A stretch of DNA of 55,765 nucleotides from Gnetum montanum (GCA_015680685.1 MNCI01007630.1:321125-376889), one strand, 5' to 3'. Shown: positions 43,021-54,653, counted from the stretch's first letter. Translations and numbers: made by a program. The notes: a model not told the origin generated them from the letters alone.

Positions 43021-44915
43021 AACTCGATTCCTATTATGTAGGAGGTGACATTGCTACATGAATAGTGTTCTCATCTATAGGTATGTCCTCCATAACAGGA
43101 ATGGAGTCTAACATCTGGGCCAATGCTTGGAAATAGGAAAATGAGGTCATGACCAAGTCATACAAGCTTTCTCATGTTTAAGCATTTTCCTAACCTAGGT
43201 TAGTGCATTTGTGAAGTACTTGCCATTGTCCATTGTGTTGGCTTTGATGTCCTCCATGTGGCCTAAGTGATGGATCTCTCACAGAGGAGACTTGGGCTTG
43301 GTTTGCTTGGCCTGGATAGGGGCCTTACTGCTTGGTTGTAGCTTTCTAGTTGTGGCCTTTTCATCAACCATGGGAAGTGTAGGGGAAGTAACCAATTGTA
43401 GTGAGACAAGCACTTTTTGATCTCATTGTTGCCTATCCATTTCATTTGCAAGGCACTCATTTAGCCTCTTGTGTTGTCATTAAGTGGGTCTACCCATGTT
43501 TCCGGCAAGGTTAGGCCTTGGAGGACAAGGGACTAATACATTACCCACTACCAAGCTTCAAGTAGGTGAAGGGTAAGCACAATTTGGCATCTTGATGACA
43601 AACAGTTATTTAGCAACTGTTGTTATGACATGCCAATTTAACATTGTAGTAGATGATTGTTGTGGACTAGCTCATTGTGGCACCTTAACAACAAATGGTG
43701 CTTGCTTAGCAGTTGTTGTGGTATGTAAATTTAACATTGTAATGGATTATTGCTACGGGACCTTAACCACAAAGGGTGCTATGGGTGCATGCAGTGGCAC
43801 TTTAACCATGAAGGAATGTCTTGAACATGTGGAGGCTGAGGGGACCTTTGCACTACTTGGAGACACTAGAGATCAAAAAAGGCTACTTCACCAGTTTGGA
43901 CTTGCCACCCACACTGATGATATTTATGATGTAGGTGGCATAATCCATGTTGGATTGGTTCACTGCATCAAGCACTAGTTCATCCCTATCTATCATTCTT
44001 TGTAAATCATCTTACAAAGCCTGACAAAATTTTTTTCTATGATTGGACATCTAGTGGTATTGATAGAATTGGTCCAATTTGAAGTGTTGCAAGACCAGGG
44101 GCTCATTTGATACTACTGAGGTATAATTCCTTAATAGTTTGTAGTACCTATCATGTCCTTGGTGGGCATCCTCTGACACTTGTTTGTGTTGGATTTACCT
44201 AGCTTTTAGTAGTTGATCTAGCATCTCTAAGGGTTTCAGTGGCAATGATGTATACTTTGAGTGATCCTTATGCTCAAAGCTAGGCCTTGGACCAACTTGT
44301 GTCGTGGTCCTTACCGATGTAGATGGGTTGGTTTCTTGGGCACTAGAGTTGGCAGCTTTGTGTATTGGGGCTTTATGTTGCTTAGCCGTCATGCCCTAGT
44401 TGGTTGCTTTACCATGTATGGCTACCATTGCCACTATTTCATTCTACTTTTTCACATGCTAGTTTTTATAGGACATGTAGGCTAGGTCATTACTAGCCTA
44501 CATTGCATCCTCTATGCTTTTTATTTGACTAAAGACTTCGTTTAGAGACTTCGAGGCCAAGTAGTACAGTTTTAACTTAATGAAGTCATTAACTACATCC
44601 TTGAGGATGGCCAAGAGGTGATTCTCTGCTATTGGCTCATGCATTTCATTCAATGTGATGCTTCAGTGTTGAATAAATTTCTACATAGGCTTTAAGGGGT
44701 CCTACGTGATCTACATAAGCTAGTTGAGGGTTGCTTTAGGTTTCAAGTTGTACCTAAATCATGTCACGAACTAGCTTAGCAGATCATCCAAAGAGGAGAT
44801 TGAGGCCCTAGGTAAAACATGGTACTAGTCAAGGGCTTTGCTAGTTAGTGACATGGGAAAGACATGCATGATGGTGTGTGGCTAAGCTTGTAGAAACATG
44901 CACTTGAACTTGAAT
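43021..44915 (-). pseudogene. Tat-6 gag, N-terminally truncated
   Basis: From about 44915 downwards the reverse strand reads the gag core (PHTIMHVFPMSLTSKALD, then ASISSLDDLLS and FRYNLKPKATLN), then NEMHEPIAENHLLAILKDVV. Further parts include RPSFEHKDHSKYTSLPLKPL and the knuckle region QFYQYH-MSNHRKKFCQAL near 44030-44075. Stops and shifts are frequent. The N-terminal half is missing and joins an LTR fragment at about 44920. Confidence 0.8.
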
Positions 44916-44919
44916 GTAT

Positions 44920-45057
44920 GGCCAAAAATGCAAATTTGGAAACCCCTAAAATGTTGGGGCCATAGGATATTTATAGGATTAGAGTTTGTCTAAAATGTAG
45001 AGAGACTACCACATGGTAGTGGGTTAGTCGGGACTATGTTGTACCCAAACTATGCAC
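44920..45057 (-). repeat. type III LTR fragment upstream of Tat-6 gag
   Basis: Collinear with 18260-18420 of the Tat-4 LTR: CCCCTAAAATGT, TATTTATAGG, CATGGTAGTGGG and GTACCCAAACTATGC. It includes a reverse-strand TATA box at 44968-44975. The leader and gag N-terminus between it and 44915 are deleted. Tat-7 inserted at its right edge. Confidence 0.75.
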
Positions 45058-45658
45058 TGAAATACCACAAAATTTTGGGACTTAGCATCTCAAGTACAAA
45101 TTTTTCTAAGTGTCAAAGTAGTGGTACTTTTCCTAGATTTTTCTAAGTGTTGAGTGTAGTCAGCTCTACCTGCAAGATTTGAACAATTTTTCTAAGTGTT
45201 AGAATGATGGCACTTTTTGCAAATTTGTCTAAGTGTTGGTGTTATGCTCCCCAACATAGCTAGTGTTGCATGCATGAAGGCCTATTTTGCAAAATTTTCA
45301 ATAGCTACAAAATTTTTTTGAAGTGTTGTGCTATACCTAGCATTATGACACTGTAGCTATTATGCTCTACAGTGACACTATAGCTATTAAACTTCACACT
45401 GTAGTTGTTATGCTCAGCATTGTAATTGCTATGCTCTAGAGTGTGGCAAGCATAGCCAACACACAAATGGTCGACTTTGAGAAATTTTCTAAGTGTTGTG
45501 CTATGATCCCATTGCCCCTACTATGCTCCAGAGCATAGCCAACATACCACACTTTTCAATGATAAGTTTTTCCTAAGTGTCGAGCCAGAAGCTATCAAGC
45601 TAGCTCAACATGGAAAAGGCATTTGGTAAATTTTCTAACTTCTAAGACCACCCCTCTT

Positions 45659-45678
45659 GCTATGCTCTAGAGCATAGC
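45659..45678. repeat. perfect 20-bp palindrome in Tat-7 U3
   Basis: GCTATGCTCT followed directly by its exact complement, about 300 bp upstream of the TATA box. Near-copies lie at about 45528-45545 and 45425-45440. Confidence 0.95.
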
Positions 45679-45971
45679 TAGCATAAAAAAAACAAGGATT
45701 ACAATCTTCACTAGATTCTTCTAAGTGTCCATGTTATGTCCTATCCTTAGCTAGTGTCCTATGTCCCACATGTAACATAAGATGAGCATAGCAGCTAATG
45801 TCCTATGTCTCACATGTAACATAGGACAAGTGTAGTGGCTAGAGTTAGAAAATTTTTTGAACTTTTTCTAGTCACCTCCAAAATTAGAAAAGTTTATGAG
45901 ATTTTTCTCATGGTCCCACCTACTGCACTATCACATGGTGCCCGATCTACATTTTGTACTAACCCCAGCCC

Positions 45972-45979
45972 TATAAATA
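45972..45979 (+). promoter_or_regulatory. TATA box of Tat-7 LTR
   Basis: TATAAATA in the context GCCCTATAAATACCCA. Confidence 0.78.
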
Positions 45980-46709
45980 CCCATACACCCTAATTTTTTA
46001 AGGGGGGTGCTTCCTTTTTTCACCAATGGGTCATTTGGAACTTTCATTTGGCATTTGGCACTTTGGCATCTTGGCACTTAGCTCCATGGGTGAATGAGAC
46101 TTAGAGCACACCACATCGGTGGAGAGACATAGCTACATTGCATGGTATACTATAGCCCCATTTTAGCCCTATAGAACATCACACGCTACATCATGGCAAC
46201 CAACCTGGCAAGCATAGTTCATCATAGTGAGAACTAGACTTCATGGCCTAATACCACCAAGACTATGATTGTGTTCCCACTGTGCCTGTTGTACACTATG
46301 TACCTTTTTAGATGCTTTTGGAATTAGCTATGCTTCCCCTTTTAGGGTAGTGAAGTTCTATTCTCAAATTCTATTGCATTTCTTAAGCATTTCTCTTTGG
46401 TATTTAGTGTAACACTTATATTTTCTTGATTTATCATATGTATTTGCATGTTTACATCACTGTTCTTAGGCTGAGACATCCTACTACACTCTAGCTTAGC
46501 CAAACCTAATGCTTGCATATAATGCAATATAAACCCTTCTCACATATAGTCATTTTAACACCTTGTAAGTCCTTGTTTGATTGATAAGATTGTTCAAGGC
46601 ACCTCATTTCCATTTCCTAGCATAGCCCTCATACAAATTCGAGGTTAGGTTATATGCCTATGGACCTATCGGTGTTCCAACCATTAACGTTTTCAGACAT
46701 CATAGTTTT

Positions 46710-46727
46710 TGGTGCTAGAATGAGGGC
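46710..46727 (+). promoter_or_regulatory. candidate primer-binding site of Tat-7
   Basis: TGGTGCTAGAATGAGGGC six bases after the LTR end. It begins with TGG as required for pairing with a tRNA CCA end. The best preserved site of the Tat copies here. Confidence 0.6.
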
Positions 46728-47168
46728 TTGCCATTTTCTTTTACATTTTCATACTTAGCATTTTTTAGAGTGTAACAAAACTTTGGATGCTCTGGAGAGC
46801 ATAACAAGTTTTCAAAGCATAGCAAGCTCCAACGTAGTGAGCGTAGCACCAAAGTTAGCCATTTTTAGTAGCTTTCATACTTAGAATTTTTTCTTACATT
46901 TTCATACTTAGCATTTTTTCTACATTTTCATACTTAGAATTTTTTCTACATTTTCATACTTAGCATTTTTTTTACGATTTTACACTTATTCATTCTTTGT
47001 AATTTCCATACTTAGCCATTCTTCTACATTTTTACACTTAGCCATTTTTCTACATTTTTATACTTCACCATTTTTCTACTACCAGTAGACTTAGTCAAGT
47101 TTTTTTTGCAGTTTTTAGAGTTAACTATTTTTTTGCAAACAGTAACTCTCATAACCTAATCTATGAAC
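46728..47168 (+). repeat. Tat-7 leader with ~25-bp AT-rich tandem repeats
   Basis: Some nine units of CATTTTCATACTTAGCATTT with TTTCTA between about 46735 and 47090, the later ones reading ACACTTAGCCATTTTTCTAC. A single AGAGCATAAC phrase recalls the LTR. The leader ends at the gag ATG 47169. Confidence 0.85.
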
Positions 47169-49160
47169 ATGAATCCCGATCAACCTTCCACATCGATGTC
47201 TAACACATTGAACACCATGATCCACCCAAAGCGTGATGCACTAAACCATGAACAATATAATTTTGTTTGTTCTAAAATCCAAGTAGGAATACCAGTGGAT
47301 CACCTCAACCTAGAGGCAAAATAAGATTATGAACAAGTCCATTAAGATGGATGAGAGTACAACCCTACCTTGTTCTACATAATTCCACTCATAGAGTCCT
47401 ACCACTAGTTGTTATCCCAACTCATCCATGCAAACAAGCATGATACAGGGACAACCTACTAGAAAGCCTCACAAGAGGAAGAAGATGAGTTCATGGCCTA
47501 CACTGAATGCAAGATCCCCCTCTACACCATCTTCCAACAACCACTCCCTAGTACAACCCCTTCTTAGTTTAGTTCATCCAACCTCTCTGAGATGGTGACC
47601 ATGCTAATTCAACCTTTCTTGCAAGTGATTATTACATTTTCCCAACCTTATGCTCATGTAGGGGCCACCTCCTAGCCCTAAATAATTTAGGCATCCCACA
47701 TCTTGCTTGTCTTATTGGTTCCCATCACATCCATCCAACCCACTTGCGTGTGGCCCACCTTAATCACCACACCCATCCCTTAGCTAACACATCAACTAAA
47801 CCCATTTTTTATAACTTTAAACTAGCAATGTTTGTATGCTACAATGTTAAGCTAGCAAAATCCACAACCAACAATCCAACCCTATGCCATACACCCAATG
47901 TAAGCTTAGACAATGCAGCTGGTTGGCACATCCCCAAGCTTGGATTAGGCATTCCAGCTAATCCAAACCTTGAAAGAGGAGATCAATTGACTCAAGGCTA
48001 CCTCCTCTGACATTTTCAAGGTGGTGGACTTCTACCACGATGATCGCATAAGTCCTATGGTACTACCTCTAACTCTTCCAACTAGGGTCTAGCTACCTCA
48101 ACTCACCAAGTACAATGGTGAAGGGGATCCCAACACACACTTGGTCATATTTTGGTCTAAGTGCTTACTCCTTCAAGCTTGGCCACATGCCATCATGCAT
48201 GTGTTCCCCATGTCACTCACTAGCAAGGCCTTAGATTGGCACTATGCACTACCCAAGGCCTCAATTACCTCCTTGAAGGACCTCCTTAGCTAGTTCATGA
48301 CATGATTTAGGTACAACCTAGAGAATGAAGCAACCCTTGATGAGCTCATGCAAGTCAAAAAAGGGTCCCTAAAGCCCATCCCAAAATTCCTTCAACATTG
48401 GAACATCACATTGAGCAAAATGCATGAACCCCTGTCAAAGATGCACCTACTAACCATCATCAAGGGTGTAGTGAATGAATTCATCAAGTACAAATTGTAT
48501 TACCTATCCCCAAAGTCTCTTGTCCAATCCTTTTCCCAAATCAAGGGCATAGAGGAGGAAACACAAGCTAGCAATGACCTAGCCTATGTAGCCTATAGAA
48601 ATCAAAATGTGTGCAAGCAAAATGCAATAGTGAAAATAGTGCCTGTAAGAGAAAAAGCAACCAACCAGGGTCCAATGGCTAAGTAGCCCAAGGCCATAGC
48701 TCACAAAGCCATCAAATCTAGTGCCAACTCACCTACATTGGCAATGGCCACCCCAAGGCCCAACTTTAACCACAAGGATTTCTCAAAGTATACAACACTA
48801 CCGATGGAACCCTCTAAACTATTGGAGAAACTCTAAAAGTTGGGTGAATTCAACACAAATACATATCAGAGATTGCCCATGAAAAACATGGTAGGTCCTA
48901 CAAACTACTAAGGAACTTTGCCTCAATAGTACCAAATGAGCCCTTGGTCTCACAACATTTCAAGCTGGACCAATACTGTGATTATCACTAGATGTCTGGT
49001 CATAGTACAGAAAACTATTGTGCTTTGCAGGATGACCTACAAAGAATGATAGAACATGGCTAATTGGTGCTCAACATAGCAAGCCAATCCAACGTAGACA
49101 ATGCCCCCTATGTCATAAACTCCATTAGCATAGGTGGCAAGTCCAAACCTATGTAATGAC
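47169..49160 (+). pseudogene. Tat-7 gag
   Basis: ATG 47169 (MNPDQPSTSM), then KIQVGIPVDHLNLEAK. The core is VVDFYHDDRISPMVLPLTLP, LTKYNGEGDPNTHLVIF, FPMSLTSKALDWHYALPKAS and LKDLLS (48020-48300). A longer intact stretch, MQVKKGSLKPIPKFLQHWNI through VVNEFIKYKLYYLSPKSL, lies at 48348-48680. The zinc knuckle YCDYH-MSGHSTENYCALQD is near 48970-49030 with YVINSISIGGK after it. TAG at 48291-48293 replaces a Gln (CAA in Tat-5, 23807-23809), and TGA at 48302-48304 also interrupts. The last part is shifted. Confidence 0.87.
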
Positions 49161-49740
49161 CTTTTATTATCTACATGCCTTCTAATAAGGCAAGGATCCC
49201 CTCAGCTTCCACAAGCAAGAGGCCTCCATTTGTTATCAAAGTACCACCTTGGACACCCACAACACCCTTTGTGGTTAAGGCCCCACAATAATTATCTGCT
49301 AAGATGTTAAACTGGCATGATGCAGCAACAGCAACTACTAAGCAACCTTTCATCATCAAGGTGTGACAACAAGTTAACCCCATAACAACTCCTAAACCAC
49401 CATTTTTCATAAAGATGCTATAATTTCATGGCCCCTCACCTACCCAACTCCCATTAGTGGGCAACATTTTGGTCCCTCCTCCTTCAAGGGTTGACCCCAT
49501 TAGTAACCTAGGTAGGCCTACCAAATGGCAATGCAAGAGGATGAACAAGTGCCTTGGAACCTTCATGGTCAAAGCAAAGGCCATGACTGGCGAGCAATAA
49601 CTGAATGTTGGGGTCTCTACCCCCAAGCAAGCCAAGTAACCCAAGCCCAAGTCCCCTTCACAAGAGGTGCATCTCTCAAGATGCATGGACGATGTTAAGG
49701 TCAACACAATGAATGACAACAAGAACTTTGTAGGTATACT
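49161..49740 (+). other. Tat-7 gag-protease linker
   Basis: No motif I recognise. One minisatellite core (GATGTTAAACTGGCATGATG near 49305) lies inside. Otherwise it is Pro/Ser/Lys-rich in shifted frames. Confidence 0.4.
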
Positions 49741-50549
49741 AACCTAGGTGAAATAAATGCTCAAGGAAAAGAACACATCATTGAGCTTGTACGACATGGT
49801 CATCACCTTATTTACTTACTGCCAATCCTTAGCCTAAATGTTGGCCTTCATTCCTATTATAGATGACATCCCTATAGATGAGGCATGCATCTATGCTATG
49901 ATGTTGCCCCTTACACCATACATATCAGGTTTAACATCACTATCATTTCATGAAAATGTAGTCAAGATCAACCCTGAATGAGGGGAGGTCACTATAGCTC
50001 CATTATCCATTAGCATATGTGTTGGGTAGTGCACCACCTGCAGTCCATTAGCCTTTGTGGTAGGAGAGCAATTCCCCACTGGCATAGATTTCACTATCAT
50101 AGAGGAGAAGCAACCTAATCTTGGGTAGGCCTTGGCTACCTCAACTACGGGTCCTCTCCTCTCCCATCCATCAAGAAGTCCACCTTCCATACGAAGGTGG
50201 TCAAGTTATAATCCATGGTGATAATGTCCTCCCTTCAGCTACCCACAACATAGACATGGAGAAAGTGTCAGAGGTGGAGTTTCTTGGTGGTACACCTAAA
50301 GCAACCAACACAATGCCTAAGTCTAACACATCCAAACGAGTGGTTGAAGCCAACAACTTCCCAAAAGATCCTAAGCCTTGTGCATCCCCTAATCCACACC
50401 TAGTTAGGAAGCAATTATGTGACCAAGACTTTTCCTTGGCAAAAAATGTTCTAAGTGCCTACTTACCCCTTGCTTGCATGGGCCATGCTTTTTTAGTTTT
50501 TACTTTCATTACATTTGTTCATGCATTTACATTTCACCTGTTAGCCTAG
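49741..50549 (+). pseudogene. Tat-7 protease and C-terminal tail
   Basis: The pre-protease segment is SLSLYDMVITLFTYCQSLA and DEACIYAMMLPLTPYISG. The catalytic D-x-G segment cannot be found and may be deleted around 50010. VVGEQFPTGIDFTIIEEK, then a shift, LGRPWLPQ, IHQEVHLPYEGGQVIIHGD and the tail SPNPHLVRKQLCDQDFSL follow, with a hydrophobic end to a stop at 50547-50549. The tail is shared with Tat-6 and shows that the gag-protease frame ends here. Confidence 0.8.
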
Positions 50550-50689
50550 TTTATACACTACTTCACTTTGTTTACACATTTCTACTTCATTTATGCATGC
50601 ATCCACTTAACTTATGCATTGCATTTGAAAACCATCAAAAACAAATAAAAATCATAAAATTGAAATTGCAAAAAAAACATGGCCAAAAA

Positions 50690-50865
50690 TGGCCTTAAAC
50701 TAGTGATGGCTTGAAATGGCCTTAAACTAGCGATGACATGAAATGGCCTTAAACTAGCGATGGCCTAAAATAGCCCAAAACTAGCAACATTTGATAGCCT
50801 GAAATGGGTTTAAACTACCATTGTGGCTTGAAACAGCCTAAAACTATCACTCTTCACATTACATT
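50690..50865 (+). repeat. Tat-7 minisatellite (GGCCTTAAACTAGCGATG)
   Basis: Five to six clean units of AAATGGCCTTAAACTAGCGA with TGGCTTG or TGACATG, about 30-35 bp apart. This is the first spacer after protease, as in Tat-5; the element is cut shortly after. Confidence 0.88.
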
Positions 50866-51677
50866 CCTTTCATTTGTGAATTTTAACTCTATTTATGATA
50901 TCTACCACTTGATGTTATTTTTCTAGTTAATATTTGTAGGATCTTATAGGCACATAGCATGACTATGCATGTAGCATTGCACCTCACACAAGCAAGGTAA
51001 TCATTTGTAAGCACTTGGCGTTCAGTACAAGGGAGGAGTGATTTTTATTTTATGGCACTTCCTTTTTCTTTTCTCTTTCTTCTGTTCTTTTTTTTTCACT
51101 TTACTGAATCTAGAGAAGCCGCCAACCTTTAGGCATGGGTGCATGTCTTTCCAGTGGGACCCCCTAGAACAGCGTTTGATTTTCGAGTGCCCTTTTGATT
51201 ACTCTTACTCCCATTTTTCATTAGATCTACAAGGATCTTAGTACAACCATATTGCATGATAACTCCCACAGATGTCACCAAAGAGAATCCACAAGTCCCC
51301 TTGATGTCACACCCTAATCATTCCCTCTTGGTCCATCCTTCTTCATTCTGGGTACAATGAACACAAAATTAATTTTAAGTTTTAGAAATTTCAAGAATAT
51401 CACTGTACCCTTGAACAGAACCTCTTTATTTATAGAGTGGATGAGTGGATGTAGTGGGCTCACTGTTTCAAATAATTGATCACTCATGACTTAATAACAT
51501 AAAACACATCTCAACCAACGATCCACATGAGTGTTTTATTCGTAGATGAGATTACTTACAAAAACATGAAAATACAAACACACAAAAAGATAAAACAAAA
51601 AAGTTAAAAAATGAAAAACTGGAAAACAAAAAGTTGTAAAATTAAAGAAAATTAAAAACATTTATTAATCCTGCTTG
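50866..51677 (-). other. Ath-2 region 3' of gag
   Basis: Reverse strand after the gag stop: a long A/T-rich stretch, then GTGTTTTATGTTATTAAG, a TCTATAAATAAAGAGG phrase (about 51430), CATCAAGGGGACTTG, and a polypurine-like run at 51053-51098 ending GGAAAAAGGAAGTGCC or similar. No protease, RT or integrase is readable. The boundary with Tat-7 is somewhere between 50866 and 50990. No 3' LTR is visible. Confidence 0.55.
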
Positions 51678-53657
51678 TTACTGAAATGGGGGATATCCCC
51701 CATAACTAAACGGTTGAGTATGGCAAGGATTAATAAATGAAGAATGAGGATCCTTGCATATTGGAATTATTGACACCGGTCCAAACTTATCCCCTTGGAT
51801 TTTACGCACTTTGTAATAAACACAGTGGGGCACTTCATACGATGTAGTTCCCGGATAACGAGTTGACCCACTATGATGGTTAGGACCGTTAGATGGTATG
51901 CAAGGATTGGACTGATGCCTCCCATGGTTGTGTTCATTGGGCCTTGTGGTTGTTGGAGTGTTAGTTGGTGGCCCTGATGAAGGTACATGAGGCGCTGGGT
52001 TTGAAGGTAAGGATGCACCACATTGTTGGACTTGTGCTGGGTTGGAAGATGCAGTGGCCTCAGAGTTATGTTGTCCCTTCCTACGGCCGTGTTTAAAGAA
52101 AGGACGTCTTTGATGTTGAGGAGGCTCTTCACCGTAGTTAGTAGCAGCAGCACAAGTGTTGTTCATGGGTTGCGGTGGTACAAACACCTGAGGAACAGTT
52201 GGTGGCATTGTGGAAGGAGGGAAAGGATAAGAATGTTGAAAGTTAGGAGGAGGATAAGGTGCACAAGGTGGTGGTTGTGTTGGAGGTATGGGTTGATGGT
52301 ATTGTGAAGAATGGTATTGTGGTGAGATAAAGTGTGGTGGCCCAGTTGAAGAAACAGGATGTTGAACGTTATAAGCATTTGGATTCGGAAAATGTGAAGG
52401 GTGCCTCCAGTCTAAGGGTGGATTCCCCCACGACTGGGATTGTTGCCACTGTGGTCTAACACAGTATCTCTGTACGAACTCTGGATGTAACGTATTTCCC
52501 CAATGCTCATGTAGATGTAACAATATTGGGCATTGGCCTTTGGGGTGATCGTACAGGCATATGTTGCATTCATACGTAGGATTGGCAGTTGAGCGCTTAT
52601 TCCCTTCATTCTTTTTTTCCGAATGTCTACTATTTTGTCCTGCTTCTTGGGTTGTGAAAACTCTATCTCCAATGATGTTGATATATTCTCCACACTTTTG
52701 ATTCATCCATTCCAACATCTTATTGATCTTTGCCTCGGCTTCTTCTAACAATTGTTGTATTGGCAAAGATGATGTTTCCACCTTGGAATTTGTTGATCTC
52801 TCCTTGTTATGATCATGGACCTTTGTTGAGTTAAGATTTTGGTCCCGTTGATGTTTTTCAACACTCTCCCATGTAGCTATTTCTCCTTCTTCTTTTGCTA
52901 CCCGCTTAATAAGCTCTTGGATTTGATGGGTTCGTAGGTTGTATAGTTGACCTCGGGCATACGTTCCTAAGGTCTCTCTTGTTTCATTACGTAGCCCATC
53001 AATGATATGGTACATTAGCCTTTCCTCGGAAAACCCATGGCCTGGACAGTTGTTTAACAGTGAATAATATCTTTCTAAGGCCATGTCCAAGGGTTCATGT
53101 TTTTCTTGTTTCCATCCTTGGATTTGTTTCCTCAAGGCTGACACTCTTGCGTAGGTTTGATATTTTTCGTTAAAGACTTCTACCATTGTTGACCAGCGTC
53201 GTATCGAATTTGGTTTTAACGATCTATACCATACTTTAGCTTGGTCAACGAGTGTCATAGGAAAGAGCTTCAGTTTTTGCCAACTGTTATCAATGTTATT
53301 CCATGTGCAGGCATCGTAGAAGGCTAGTAAATGTTGATGCGGATCTAAGTCATAGCCTCCTGAAAATTTAGGAAAGTTGTTTAAATCGAGCCTGGGTAGT
53401 CGGCTCTCTTTACGATGCCTACGTGAGATTCGAACAGCCTCTTGTATTTGCGTGAAGCTTGTAGTGGCCAGTGGGGGTTCATCGTCATCAGGTAAGTTAT
53501 GTCTTCTTGTGTTATGATGACGTTGTTTTTGTTCATTCTTATAGGAAACTCCCACTTCAGGTTGTATACTCCAACTTTCATCGTCATATAGCTCATTGGT
53601 TCTCCAATGAACATCCTCACTAAGTGTGGCGTTATTATCATCTTGTCGGAGAGACAT
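51678..53657 (-). CDS. Ath-2 Gag protein, intact 659 residues
   Basis: The only long intact frame of the window. It starts at ATG 53657, 112 bases after the primer-binding site, and ends at TAA-side 51678. Residues 85-240 form the retrotransposon_gag domain: LPRLDLNNFPKFSGGYDLDP, AFYDACTWNN, KLKLFPMTLVDQAKVWYRSL, then PNSIRRWSTMVEVFNEKYQT and LERYYSLLNNCPGHGF. A helical, charged stretch (245-320) follows. A zinc knuckle C364-x2-C367-x3-H371-x4-C376 has one residue fewer than the usual CCHC spacing. Residues 395-560 are Pro/Gln/His-rich. The protein would form the particle and bind element RNA. No pol follows, so this is a gag-only, non-autonomous arrangement (TR-GAG-like) or a 3'-truncated element. 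Confidence 0.93.
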   Translation of the reverse strand: MSLRQDDNNATLSEDVHWRTNELYDDESWSIQPEVGVSYKNEQKQRHHNTRRHNLPDDDEPPLATTSFTQIQEAVRISRRHRKESRLPRLDLNNFPKFSGGYDLDPHQHLLAFYDACTWNNIDNSWQKLKLFPMTLVDQAKVWYRSLKPNSIRRWSTMVEVFNEKYQTYARVSALRKQIQGWKQEKHEPLDMALERYYSLLNNCPGHGFSEERLMYHIIDGLRNETRETLGTYARGQLYNLRTHQIQELIKRVAKEEGEIATWESVEKHQRDQNLNSTKVHDHNKERSTNSKVETSSLPIQQLLEEAEAKINKMLEWMNQKCGEYINIIGDRVFTTQEAGQNSRHSEKKNEGNKRSTANPTYECNICLYDHPKGQCPILLHLHEHWGNTLHPEFVQRYCVRPQWQQSQSWGNPPLDWRHPSHFPNPNAYNVQHPVSSTGPPHFISPQYHSSQYHQPIPPTQPPPCAPYPPPNFQHSYPFPPSTMPPTVPQVFVPPQPMNNTCAAATNYGEEPPQHQRRPFFKHGRRKGQHNSEATASSNPAQVQQCGASLPSNPAPHVPSSGPPTNTPTTTRPNEHNHGRHQSNPCIPSNGPNHHSGSTRYPGTTSYEVPHCVYYKVRKIQGDKFGPVSIIPICKDPHSSFINPCHTQPFSYGGYPPFQ

Positions 53658-53769
53658 TGTTGTGTGCGAATTTATGTGACTTTTAATAATTTCTTCTTTT
53701 TAAGAGATATATCGTTAAGTTCTTTACAGCGACCTTGTATGATATAACTAATCTAGATAACTAGCACCA

Positions 53770-53787
53770 TCCCCGGCAACGGCGCCA
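53770..53787 (-). promoter_or_regulatory. tRNA-Asp primer-binding site of Ath-2
   Basis: The reverse strand reads TGGCGCCGTTGCCGGGGA, complementary over 18 bases to the 3' end of plant tRNA-Asp (CCCCGGCAACGGCGCCA). It lies one base from the LTR end. This primer is characteristic of Athila-type elements. Confidence 0.95.
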
Positions 53788-54137
53788 ATGATGAGTGGCG
53801 AGGTACCCCTACACTCAACCATACGAAACGAGCGTCGCACGCGCGATCCGGTCGAACTCCGCAGATGGACTAGTTGTGGCACCTAGATAGTTAGCCTTAG
53901 GTCGCAGTTCGCTGTCTTCCCATCTAGACTAGTTTTGCATATGTCACGTATGGTTTAGTCTAGATGAGGTGTATGATGTGTCCTAATTCTAATGCTACTC
54001 CTGATGGCAGTGGAAAATAATATTTAACTAAATCTAAGCTAAGAGGAAAAGGGTAAGAAAATCTAATCTAGCCTAAGTGCGACGAGCAACCGATTCCTTG
54101 ATCAACCGTACACATCTTGGACTTCGTGCACGACTGC

Positions 54138-54258
54138 CACTGGGACTACCAAGCATAGGCCTAGGTACGCCACTGGGATTACCAAGCGCAGACCCCAAAT
54201 ACGCCACTGGGTTACCAAGCGTAGATCCCCCTAGCTACACCACTGGGCTACCAAGCAG
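54138..54258 (-). repeat. four ~34-bp tandem units in the Ath-2 LTR
   Basis: The forward strand repeats CCACTGGGAYTACCAAGCRY four times, with variable spacers such as AGGCCTAGGTACG. Two degraded units exist in the old Ath-1 LTR (19750-19830). Confidence 0.88.
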
Positions 54259-54653
54259 TCACACTTAAATGCTCGTAATCAAGTCGAACTCGTTCCGCTT
54301 CTAGGAGTTTAGGGTTGAGAGACTAATCGCGATAAGTAACCGATTCCTTAACTAGCCGTACACACCCGTAGATGCTCGTAGTCAAGTCGTACTTACACCG
54401 CGCTATGAAAGCAATAAATAACATGAAATAAATAACAATAAATAAACTAAGTGAATGCTGCAATGATGAAGTAATCTCGATCTTTATTGCCGGTCATGTG
54501 CGTGTCCAAGTACGGCACACTCGAATAAAGACACCGTACAATCACATTCACCACACTGCGGGCAGACACGGGAAAATTCTAACTCTGGAGGGATCAAACT
54601 GCCAGAGCTTCGCTACCTAAAACTGGGATGTCAAATGAGGGAGAGCCACCTCT

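Larger units (their letters stand above)
45058..46703 (+). repeat. Tat-7 5' LTR (type III)
   Basis: Starts TGAAATACCACAAAATTTTG and ends TTTTCAGACATCA, about 1646 bp. It carries AATTTTTCTAAGTGT phrases, a dense set of CTATGCTCTAGAGCATAG palindromes (45400-45680), and a TATA box at 45972-45979. The 3' part has the block AAGTCCTTGTTTGATTGA...TTCAAGGCACCT common to Tat LTRs. Confidence 0.87.

Noticed and set aside
53770-53787. tRNA-Asp gene
   Set aside because: Only the 18 bases complementary to the tRNA 3' end are present; there is no cloverleaf, so it is a primer-binding site.
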